Positions 16,145 through 23,405 of a DNA stretch of 49,598 nt are shown piece after piece. The stretch covers positions 1 through 49,598 of the forward strand of contig JAITFN010000004.1 of NCBI GenBank assembly GCA_031281345.1, read 5' to 3'. Below the pieces are notes generated by a model, which did not search any database, was not told the DNA's origin, and saw nothing but the letters and a program-made list of their open reading frames with translations. A program made the position numbers and the translations under genes. The DNA is from Candidatus Fibrimonadaceae bacterium. GTDB lineage: Bacteria > Fibrobacterota > Fibrobacteria > Fibrobacterales > Fibrobacteraceae. The first letter of the stretch is position 1; each line of letters starts with the position of its first letter.

Positions 16145-17211
16145 CTACATTCCTCCAACATTTTATCTAATCTACCGCAAATAGAATGCCAATCAAATTC
16201 TTTGCTGCGTTCAATTATTTTTTCAAAATTTTGCAATGTGTTGATTTGTCCATTGACAATTTTCTCCAGCAATATTCGCAAATCATTCGCTTTTTCTATT
16301 TTATAACCAAAATCATTGTTTGTAATATCATCAAAGCATCCAACATTTGTACTTATAATTTCGCAACCAAAATAAATAGCATCGCTCAATGACAAACACC
16401 AACTTTCCCACTCGCTTGTTAAACAAAAAACACTTGCTTTTTTATACCAAGAATAAAGTTCTTTCTTATCATATATACCACCAGTAAAAATTACTTTATC
16501 TTTTAGACTAGGATTGTTCAAATAAAACTGTTCTATATCAAATTTGATATTTGTTTCATCATAAATAGGTCCAATCAAAACAAATCTCCAATCTTTCAAA
16601 TCTAAACCATTCAAAGCCTCTAACATCATTTCATTATTTTTTGGGAATGCTCCTATACGCCCAACAGTTATTATTATGTTTTCTTTGTCTGTTTTTTTAG
16701 GATGTTCAAAACCAAGTTCTTTCAATTGATGAAAATCTATGCCGTTTGGGAGAATTTGCAATCTATTTGCCATTTTAGGAATAAGTTTTTTTTGTAATTC
16801 ATAACAAGCGGTAGTTTCAATAGTATATAAATTCGGCCTAAAAAAATTATAAATTGGTTTGAATAAAATGTGTTTAAGTTTTACCTTCTCAGGCATTGAC
16901 TTTTGTAAAGCCAGTAGATTTCTATCCGTTTTCACATATACAATACCTTTAGGATTTAACATTTTATATAAAAATGCAATAACTTTAGTTTGCTCGTGAT
17001 AAAATTGCAAAACATCTATTTTTCTGGCATTTTTTATTATAAATTTTATTGCCTCTAAATTGGGTTTACGATTAGCAGGATTGCCTTTTTTTATTCCAAA
17101 AATTTGACCCTTATAACCAAAATCTCGTTCCAGGACTTCTAGAATCTTCCCCGTATCTTTATTTTTTTCTACTTCGCTGAACCAAGGAAGATATAGCGCA
17201 AAAATTTTCAT
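16141..17211 (-). CDS. GT4-like glycosyltransferase (chimeric pair member B)
   Basis: 356 aa with a GT-B fold. The C-terminal half (IIITVGRIGAFPKNNEMML, SVFCLTSEWESWCLSL, EIISTNVGC) is about 85% identical to the enzyme at 10725-11888. The N-terminal half (MKIFALYLPWFSEVEKNKD) differs, so acceptor specificity probably diverged by recombination while donor use stayed the same. AAGGAGG lies 4 nt before the ATG. That ATG overlaps a TGA closing a short upstream frame that looks like a gene relic. It is followed by an ATGA overlap with FkbM. Confidence 0.87.
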   Translation of the reverse strand: MKIFALYLPWFSEVEKNKDTGKILEVLERDFGYKGQIFGIKKGNPANRKPNLEAIKFIIKNARKIDVLQFYHEQTKVIAFLYKMLNPKGIVYVKTDRNLLALQKSMPEKVKLKHILFKPIYNFFRPNLYTIETTACYELQKKLIPKMANRLQILPNGIDFHQLKELGFEHPKKTDKENIIITVGRIGAFPKNNEMMLEALNGLDLKDWRFVLIGPIYDETNIKFDIEQFYLNNPSLKDKVIFTGGIYDKKELYSWYKKASVFCLTSEWESWCLSLSDAIYFGCEIISTNVGCFDDITNNDFGYKIEKANDLRILLEKIVNGQINTLQNFEKIIERSKEFDWHSICGRLDKMLEECR

Positions 17212-17340
17212 TTTGCCTCCTTGTATTTTTTAAAAATCGCCAACCGAACAATTTCCATCATTTGTATAATATACAAATTTGGCAAAGGCGAAATAAGGAT
17301 AGCCGTTAGTATAGACCCCTTGTTTGAATTAAGTTCCATG
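17208..17340 (-). pseudogene. Possible C-terminal relic of a lost locus gene
   Basis: An open frame ending in MMEIVRLAIFKKYKEAK whose TGA overlaps the ATG of the next gene, as real gene pairs in this operon do. Upstream the frame passes through GSILTAILISPLPNLYIIQ and then enters the antisense-free overlap with the glycosyltransferase at 17329 with no convincing start (an ATG exists at 17340). It looks like the tail of a deleted gene. The family is not recognised and chance is possible. Confidence 0.4.
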
Positions 17341-18123
17341 CAATCTCTTATACAACGGATAAACGTATTTCATTATGAATTTCACTCCAGGTATTTTATA
17401 TACCCTTTTTAATTCTATTTCTAATTCTACTATACGCAAAATATCTTTGTAGGTGTATGGAAATAAATCTTTCCATACTTTTTCGCGCTCTGCTTGAATT
17501 AAAGGTATATTATTTGTGTCTGAACATATTCCATCTGTTATAAATACCGAAATAAAAATTGGAAGATACTTATAACTTGCTCCATATACGTAAATAGCTT
17601 CTAAAAAAAATGCCCAATCTGATACAATAGACATATCTGTTCTATAACCTTTAAGTTTAATAAGCAACTCTGTTTTCGTAAAGCTTGATGGATGACCAAA
17701 AGTATCTTCGATAAAAAAACTTATGGAAAAATCTTTTGGCTTCGCAATTTTTTGAATACTTCCTTCTAAATTTTTAAATAGAATATTACCATATATAATG
17801 TCTTCGTTAAATGAGTTCAAAAAAACTTGTTCCAATACTGTTTGCGATGCTAAATAATCTCCACTATTTAAAAATAGGCAATATTCGCCTTTTGCCTGTT
17901 TTATTCCCTTATTCATCGCATCATAACGTCCGTTGTCTGATTCACTTACATAATATGCTATATGCGGAAATTTTTTTATTACATCAACGCTATCATCTGT
18001 TGAAGCTCCGTCTATAACAATATGTTCAAAATCTTTAAAAGTCTGTTCTGCAACGCTTGCAAGAGTTTGTTTTAAACCATTTGCGTTGTTGCGGTTTATT
18101 GTAATTATTGACAGTTTAATCAT
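17329..18123 (-). CDS. GT2 family glycosyltransferase
   Basis: 264 aa with a GT-A fold. LSIITINRNNANGLKQTL at the N-terminus, IDGASTDDS near residue 45, DNGRYDAMNKGI near 80 and FLNSGD near 100 give the nucleotide-sugar and metal-binding motifs of WcaE-type transferases. I chose the ATG at 18123, which overlaps the preceding stop (ATGA), over a longer open frame to 18153 that would intrude into the upstream gene. Cytoplasmic; adds one residue to a lipid-linked glycan; sugar unknown. Similar in layout to the transferase at 19297-20109. Confidence 0.9.
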   Translation of the reverse strand: MIKLSIITINRNNANGLKQTLASVAEQTFKDFEHIVIDGASTDDSVDVIKKFPHIAYYVSESDNGRYDAMNKGIKQAKGEYCLFLNSGDYLASQTVLEQVFLNSFNEDIIYGNILFKNLEGSIQKIAKPKDFSISFFIEDTFGHPSSFTKTELLIKLKGYRTDMSIVSDWAFFLEAIYVYGASYKYLPIFISVFITDGICSDTNNIPLIQAEREKVWKDLFPYTYKDILRIVELEIELKRVYKIPGVKFIMKYVYPLYKRLHGT

Positions 18124-19244
18124 TTTAGTAATTTTCCAAATAATTTTTCCCATTTTTCAACAATATTCTCTATGGAAAATTTTTTTACACTTTCTATTCC
18201 ATTTTTAGCCATTTTTTCTCGCAAATCTTGATTATTCATAAGCAACTCAACTTTTTCTACAAAAACTTCCATTTCATTATTAGGAACAATAAGGCCATTT
18301 TCTCCATCTTGAATAATATCTGGCAATGAAGCATGGCTATTACTCATAACCACAGGGACACAACCAAAATTTTGCGCTTCTATAAGAACCATGCCAAAAC
18401 CTTCAAATTCGCTTGTCACTAATAAAATTGAACTTTTGGTATAATATTCATCTGGATTTTTAAATCCTTCAAATTGAACTCTTGGCAAACTTTCAGCATT
18501 TTTTTTTGTTTTTTCTAAATCTGGGCCATCCCCAACTATTAGAAGAGTCCAGTCAAGATATTTATTACAAATAATACGCCAAAGTTCAATTACTAAAGAT
18601 ATTCTTTTTACAGGTTCATCTATTCTTCCTACAAAAAGCAAGAAATTTTCTTTCTTGTTAAAATTTATTTGTTCTGTTGAAACATAAGGAGAGGGATTTG
18701 AAATTGCATGTAATTTCTTAAAATTTCTATTCCAAAAAAAATTTTCATATTGTTTTATATATTCGTATGATAATAAAATAAGCGCATCAACATAAGTATA
18801 TATTTTATATATTCTTAAAACTTGCCTATACACGCTCCTTTTATCTCTTATAAAATTAAGCAAATTATAGAATATTTTAAATTTTTTTTTGTTTGTTAAT
18901 GGCATTATCAATGGAAAATGATGGCAATAAATTAATTTTGCCGAAATTCCTTTTCTACTTGCATTGGCAAGAGGGGCAAGATACCAAAATTGGCATATAA
19001 TGATATCAATTTTGTTAGTATTTAAAAAATTGTTCAAAATATTTATATTTTCTATACTATCAAAATTAATTTTATCTGGTAATTTTATCTGTGGATAATT
19101 TAAATTACAATCAACGCCAAAATCCTGAAAATAAGCTATATATATATCATTTCCCTTATTGGAAAATTCTTTCACTAAAATTCTAGTAACAAGTTCTGCT
19201 CCACCGTAATGAGGCCAATAATTAAGTAAAAAACACAGTTTCAC
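18120..19244 (-). CDS. GT4 family glycosyltransferase
   Basis: 374 aa from a GTG start. KLCFLLNYWPHYGGAELVTR is the N-terminal acceptor-side GT-B motif. Later come LLFVGRIDEPVKRISLVI, LLIVGDGPDLEKTKK and the E(x)7E region SEFEGFGMVLIEAQNFG of retaining GT4 enzymes. The frame is open to 19307, but GGAG lies 6 nt before the GTG at 19244 and homologues begin at KxxFLLN, which decides the start. The 52 bp to the upstream transferase stop hold only this ribosome-binding region. It ends in an ATGA overlap with the next transferase. Confidence 0.9.
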   Translation of the reverse strand: MKLCFLLNYWPHYGGAELVTRILVKEFSNKGNDIYIAYFQDFGVDCNLNYPQIKLPDKINFDSIENINILNNFLNTNKIDIIICQFWYLAPLANASRKGISAKLIYCHHFPLIMPLTNKKKFKIFYNLLNFIRDKRSVYRQVLRIYKIYTYVDALILLSYEYIKQYENFFWNRNFKKLHAISNPSPYVSTEQINFNKKENFLLFVGRIDEPVKRISLVIELWRIICNKYLDWTLLIVGDGPDLEKTKKNAESLPRVQFEGFKNPDEYYTKSSILLVTSEFEGFGMVLIEAQNFGCVPVVMSNSHASLPDIIQDGENGLIVPNNEMEVFVEKVELLMNNQDLREKMAKNGIESVKKFSIENIVEKWEKLFGKLLK

Positions 19245-19296
19245 ATAAATCTCCAAAAAAGCATCTTTCAACGTATATAAGATAGAAAATATATTC

Positions 19297-20109
19297 TCAC
19301 TGACCATACCGTAATTTTCTATAGAGCCGCCTGAACCACGTATCTTTATGAGCTTTAAGAATTTTAATCAGCAAAAAACACCTAAATAAACCAATGAAAT
19401 TTTTAACTTTCTCCGAAAAACACAAATTATCCTTAACATAAATAAAATTTTCTAAAGCTGCTTCAAAAGCATGACTTTCAGCATAACCACCAGCATGGAA
19501 ATTAGCAATAACCTTATCTATAAATACTACACCCTTTGGTTCTTTGTGAAAATAATCTATAAGCCAAATTCTATCTGCTATCCCACCTTTAATATGAAGT
19601 TTGAATAATCCAATATTTTCAAATAATGATTTTTTTGTAAATAATCCCTGATGACAGATACACTCCATTGGGTTCCAATAATTTTCTGGAGTAATTTGCT
19701 TTCCAGTTAAATTTCTTACTGTGCCGTTGTCTCTTATGTAAGCTACTTTACCATATATGAGTTCGGTGTTAGGTTGCTTTTCTATTTCAGTTTTCACAAA
19801 AGAAAGAACATCATTTGATTTTAAAGTATCGCTTGAGTTTAAAAAGTAAATGAAATCTCCTTTGGCTAATTTAATGCCTTTATTGAAAGCATCGTAAATA
19901 CCATCGTCTTTTTCAGAAACAATTACAACATTTCCCTTTGCTTTTTGCCGGATTATATCAAGGGTGTTATCCTGTGAAGCACCATCTATAAAAATGTGCT
20001 CATACAAATCTGGACTTATATCTTGACTTTGCAAGCTTTCTATAGTTTCTCCTATAGTTTTTGCCGAGTTTAAACAGGCGGTAATTATAGAAAACAAAAA
20101 TTTTTTCAT
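19297..20109 (-). CDS. GT2 family glycosyltransferase (WcaE-like)
   Basis: 270 aa. FSIITACLNSAKTIGETIES, IDGASQDNT, DDGIYDAFNKGI and FLNSSD are the GT-A donor and metal motifs. A later C-H-Q-G segment and NFHAGGYAES are typical of this subgroup. It shares the overall plan of the transferase at 17329 but is clearly divergent. Only a weak AGGT precedes the ATG. It sits 6 bp downstream of the preceding transferase gene, inside the same operon. Confidence 0.9.
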   Translation of the reverse strand: MKKFLFSIITACLNSAKTIGETIESLQSQDISPDLYEHIFIDGASQDNTLDIIRQKAKGNVVIVSEKDDGIYDAFNKGIKLAKGDFIYFLNSSDTLKSNDVLSFVKTEIEKQPNTELIYGKVAYIRDNGTVRNLTGKQITPENYWNPMECICHQGLFTKKSLFENIGLFKLHIKGGIADRIWLIDYFHKEPKGVVFIDKVIANFHAGGYAESHAFEAALENFIYVKDNLCFSEKVKNFIGLFRCFLLIKILKAHKDTWFRRLYRKLRYGQ

Positions 20110-20115
20110 ACGTAC

Positions 20116-20934
20116 CTATTTTTCAAGTTTCTTTTTTAATAGCATAAAATTTTTTTTAAGTAAAAGCCAGTATAACTGCCTGCAATAGAAATATATTATA
20201 GCCCATTTTATTTTTTTTTTGTAATCACGGTTAATAGACTGCATAATCATGCGGTGCCAGAAAATTTCATAATTAATAGAACTCTTAAAAGAATAATCTA
20301 TTGATGAAGCTGATTCCGGATGCCATATATAGTTATAAACAGTATCTGGCAAAAGAATAACCAATCTAGTTTTTTGCGCTAGTCGTATGTTCATAATTAC
20401 ATCTTCGCCACGTGTAATTTTTGGCGGTATATCAAAAGTGTAATCGTCAAAAAGGCTTTTGCGTATCAATCTAGCAAATGGTCCGCTATGTACTTTATTC
20501 TTTAATATAGATTTCAAGTATTGCAAAGCATTTTGCTCTTCATAATTGTATTTACGAGAAACCTTGAAATATCCATTGTATTCCAATGTTCCAATAATCA
20601 TATCAACATCATCTCTGATATGTTTATATAATGTATATATAGATTGTTTTGGGATTTCATCATCAGAGTCCACAAAGCAAATCCAATCGCCAACTGAATG
20701 CTCTACTCCGGTTTTGCGGGCAATGGTAACCCCCTCATTCTTTTTATGAATAATTTTGATTCTAGAATCTTTTTTTGCCCAATCATCGCTTATGGAACCC
20801 GAAGAATCCGTGGAACCATCATTTATCAATATTATTTCAAGCTCTGGTTCGGTTTGAGCTACAAGAGATTGTATGCAATTATCCAAATATTTTTCTGAGT
20901 TGAATATAGGTACAACTATGCTAATTTTAGGCAT
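20116..20934 (-). CDS. GT2 family glycosyltransferase
   Basis: 272 aa. ISIVVPIFNSEKYLDNCI, ILINDGSTDSS, ARKTGVEHS and ICFVDSDDE are classic GT-A motifs; the DxD is in DSDDE near residue 90. The C-terminal region is rich in Lys and aromatic residues, which suggests peripheral membrane association. I place the start at MPKISIVV (20934), giving an 8-bp overlap with the upstream gene; a longer start at 20949 is possible but adds only MRIVK. An A10 run (T10 at 20211-20220 on +) lies near the 3' end. Confidence 0.88.
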   Translation of the reverse strand: MPKISIVVPIFNSEKYLDNCIQSLVAQTEPELEIILINDGSTDSSGSISDDWAKKDSRIKIIHKKNEGVTIARKTGVEHSVGDWICFVDSDDEIPKQSIYTLYKHIRDDVDMIIGTLEYNGYFKVSRKYNYEEQNALQYLKSILKNKVHSGPFARLIRKSLFDDYTFDIPPKITRGEDVIMNIRLAQKTRLVILLPDTVYNYIWHPESASSIDYSFKSSINYEIFWHRMIMQSINRDYKKKIKWAIIYFYCRQLYWLLLKKNFMLLKKKLEK

Positions 20935-22117
20935 TTTCACAATTCTCATAAATAGAAATTAATTGCTTAATATTATCTTCAGGCATATATTTTGCCTCAT
21001 AGTCTTTTCTGGCGTTTAACCCCATTTTTTTGCATAGTTCTGGCGAATTCCATAATTTTCTTATTTCCGTCACAAAACATTCTACATCTCCAAGCGGAAT
21101 TTTTAACCCATTATATCCATTTTCAATAGCCTCTGCAGAAAAACCAAGATCCGTAACAACCAAAGCTTTTCCAAAACATTCTGCTTCAATTACTGTCATA
21201 GAACAACCTTCATACCAAATTGACGGGAATACAACAAATTCACTTTGTTTTACAATCTGCATACATTCATTATGTGGCACATACCCTAAATAGAATACCT
21301 GTTTTTGATTTTTAGCCCATTCAGAAAAATCATCTTGCAAAGGTCCTCCACCCATAACCACCAATGGTATATCGCACAATTTATCCCATATTTTCATTAA
21401 AAGATGAATACCTTTTTCCTCACCTATACGACCATAAAAAACTGCATATCGCTCAGGTATCTCTATATGGATTGAATAATTATCATCAATTGCAGTATCT
21501 GGCACAAAATTATATTTTTTTATAATCTTTTTTCTGTCAAACCCTATATTGACAAGTAGTTGAATTTGATTTTCGTTCAGGCAAATATAACGGTCTATTT
21601 GGTTGTAAAAAGTTTTTCTTTTTCTATGATACAAAAAAACGAAAGCTACAATAGCACTTTGCAATTTTGAATTTTTATAACACTTATATTTAACCATCCT
21701 GAGAAAACGTCCATCACCACAATCATTGCACAATTTTGTTCCTCTTAACGAAGTAGCACACGGGCATATAAAACGAGTATCATGCAATGTGGCAACAACC
21801 TTGCACTCTGTTTCTTTAGCGGCGTATAAAATAGAAGGTGAAAGCAGAGGGAAAAATGTATGAATATGAACTATATTTGGCTTCTCTTTTATTATCAAAG
21901 ATTTTACATTTTTATAATGTTTTCTTGACCACAGCATACTTAAAGTTATTCTTATTTTTCCTATTACTCCAGCATCATCAAATTGGTCGTTGGAAACGAA
22001 ATAACGAGTAACTTTCACATTATTATCTTCCAAGAGTTTCGTCTCATTTTTAAAAACATTGTCGTCACCACTAGCCGAATTTTTTCTATGGAAATTATGT
22101 ATTGCCAATACTTTCAT
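20927..22117 (-). CDS. GT4 family glycosyltransferase
   Basis: 396 aa. VLAIHNFHRKNSASGDDNVF at the N-terminus, NIVHIHTFFPLLSP, TLHDTRFICPCAT with a nearby CNDCG cysteine pair (possible metal site), then AVFYGRIGEEKGIHLL and the donor region PSIWYEGCSMTVIEAECFG. This Cys-containing subgroup is common in capsule and O-antigen loci. Start chosen at 22117, where ATG overlaps the TGA of the first gene; the open frame to 22138 adds seven residues lying in that gene. Confidence 0.9.
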   Translation of the reverse strand: MKVLAIHNFHRKNSASGDDNVFKNETKLLEDNNVKVTRYFVSNDQFDDAGVIGKIRITLSMLWSRKHYKNVKSLIIKEKPNIVHIHTFFPLLSPSILYAAKETECKVVATLHDTRFICPCATSLRGTKLCNDCGDGRFLRMVKYKCYKNSKLQSAIVAFVFLYHRKRKTFYNQIDRYICLNENQIQLLVNIGFDRKKIIKKYNFVPDTAIDDNYSIHIEIPERYAVFYGRIGEEKGIHLLMKIWDKLCDIPLVVMGGGPLQDDFSEWAKNQKQVFYLGYVPHNECMQIVKQSEFVVFPSIWYEGCSMTVIEAECFGKALVVTDLGFSAEAIENGYNGLKIPLGDVECFVTEIRKLWNSPELCKKMGLNARKDYEAKYMPEDNIKQLISIYENCENA

Positions 22118-23244
22118 ACGCCTTCTTGTTTTCCCCACATATTCTCATACTCTCCCACAATCTTCTCCCAGCTATACTCGCTCTCAATTCTGCCTTTCGC
22201 CAATTTCTCAAAATTCTCAATTTCCTGTTCCTGCATTTTTTCTGCATTGTCAATCAATTTTGCCAAATTGTCTTTTTCTTTTGTCCAATACAAAGCCGCA
22301 TTTCCTGCAACTTCTTTGTTAAAGCAAACGTCCAAAAGCAAATTCAGCTTTGTGCTTGCCAATGCTTCCAAAAGAGAGGGATTTGTGCCACCTACTTCGT
22401 GGCCGTGAATATATGCGAATGCCTGTTCCCTGATTTTTTTGAGCATTTTTTGGTTATACAAAGTTCCAGAAAAAATTGCCTTGCCTTTAAATTGTTGCTT
22501 AATATTGCTGATTATGATGAGTTTTTTTTGCGAATTGCTTTTGTCGAACTCGCTGATTATAGTTTCAAAATTATTCTCTGGAATATTTCTGCCCACAATC
22601 AAATAAAATTCGCCTGGTTTTATATTGTTCTTGCTATACCAATTTTGTAATTCCGAATCGTCATCGCTTATTTGAGACGCTGCCAAGTCTGCTCCATAAG
22701 CTATGAATTTTGTTTTTGGTTTAAATTTTGCATATTCATTTTCAATATATTTTTGAATTTCTTTTGAATCACAAATAACCAAATCCACATTCTTCACGGA
22801 ATATTTTTCCGATACTTTCCAATAACGCCTTATTAAGGCGCTGTATTTCATTCTCTTGAATTCTAAACCATCTGGGTTTACCAGCAGTTTTATGCCTATT
22901 TTCTGTAATCTCTTTTTGAATAAAGAAATGAACAGACCAATGCGAGAGGCGAGAAGGTAAATCACCGCGTTTTGAATATTGTTTTGCTTTATGAATTCAA
23001 TGGATTTATTTAAAGCCAAAATATCGTAAATAACGGCTTTTGCATCGCCAAACCAATTTGGAACATTAATGCCAAAGCAATCTGCTCCATTATACTCAAA
23101 GTTTTTTTCAACAGAATTTAAGCAAGAAATATGATAATGAATGTTTTCATTTTTCTTTTTTGCCGTTAAATTTTCAACAAATGTCTCAAAACCGCCGTGA
23201 CGAGCAGGCAAACCCTTGGAGCCTATTATGAAAATATGCTTCAC
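22114..23244 (-). CDS. DUF1972 glycosyltransferase, first gene of the glycan operon
   Basis: 376 aa from a GTG start. FIIGSKGLPARHGGFETFV is the DUF1972 signature found at the start of many rhamnosyl- and glucosyltransferases that act early on the lipid-linked unit. The C-terminal GT-B half includes YLIVGRNIPENNFETII and HGHEVGGTNPSLLEALAS. GGAGAGG lies about 8 nt before the GTG. The GTG is part of a 12-base near match to the ops element (23242-23253). A TTCTAT element at 23358-23363 would give a leader of about 105 nt. Acceptor and donor are unassigned. Confidence 0.9.
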   Translation of the reverse strand: MKHIFIIGSKGLPARHGGFETFVENLTAKKKNENIHYHISCLNSVEKNFEYNGADCFGINVPNWFGDAKAVIYDILALNKSIEFIKQNNIQNAVIYLLASRIGLFISLFKKRLQKIGIKLLVNPDGLEFKRMKYSALIRRYWKVSEKYSVKNVDLVICDSKEIQKYIENEYAKFKPKTKFIAYGADLAASQISDDDSELQNWYSKNNIKPGEFYLIVGRNIPENNFETIISEFDKSNSQKKLIIISNIKQQFKGKAIFSGTLYNQKMLKKIREQAFAYIHGHEVGGTNPSLLEALASTKLNLLLDVCFNKEVAGNAALYWTKEKDNLAKLIDNAEKMQEQEIENFEKLAKGRIESEYSWEKIVGEYENMWGKQEGV

Positions 23245-23253
23245 GCTACAGCC
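23242..23253 (-). promoter_or_regulatory. ops-like element at the start of the polysaccharide operon
   Basis: GGCTGTAGCGTG on the minus strand matches the ops consensus GGCGGTAGCGTG at 11 of 12 positions. The single change (G4 to T) would give a T:A pair in the small C3..G8 non-template hairpin known to recruit RfaH, and G5 and T6 are kept. It overlaps the GTG start codon. Functional only if the organism has an RfaH-type NusG paralogue, which is not in this window. Confidence 0.35.
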
Positions 23254-23265
23254 CTCTCCTTTTTA

Positions 23266-23305
23266 AAACTAGCCTCTACCAAAGGCTCTCCCGCCTGCTA
23301 AGCAG
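23266..23305 (-). promoter_or_regulatory. Leader hairpins of the glycan operon
   Basis: The putative leader has two short dyads: AGCCT/AGGCT separated by 7 nt, followed by AGTTTT, and CTGC/GCAG with a 3-nt loop. They could pause polymerase or act as a weak attenuator ahead of the ops-like element. The stems are short (4-5 bp), so this is tentative. Confidence 0.25.
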
Positions 23306-23357
23306 AAAGAACCCGTTCCCTACGAAAAAAAAGGGGGTATAAAACATACAGTTGAAT

Positions 23358-23363
23358 ATAGAA
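23358..23363 (-). promoter_or_regulatory. -10-like hexamer of the glycan operon
   Basis: TTCTAT followed by ATT on the minus strand, about 113 nt before the GTG at 23244. Unlike the leaderless-type genes it would leave a long leader with a proper Shine-Dalgarno sequence. Confidence 0.4.
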
Positions 23364-23389
23364 AATACTGAAAAAGTTTGATTTGCACT

Positions 23390-23395
23390 TACTAT
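23390..23395 (+). promoter_or_regulatory. -10-like hexamer of parC
   Basis: TACTAT followed by ATT and 7 further nt before the ATG at 23406 (10 nt in all), with no Shine-Dalgarno sequence. Confidence 0.55.
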
Positions 23396-23405
23396 ATTCA
23401 CTCCA

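Noticed and set aside
22102-22650. 182-aa open frame on + and overlapping neighbours at 21983-22408
   Set aside because: Antisense to well-supported glycosyltransferases with overlapping motifs; composition is Phe/Cys/Ser-rich as expected for a shadow frame.
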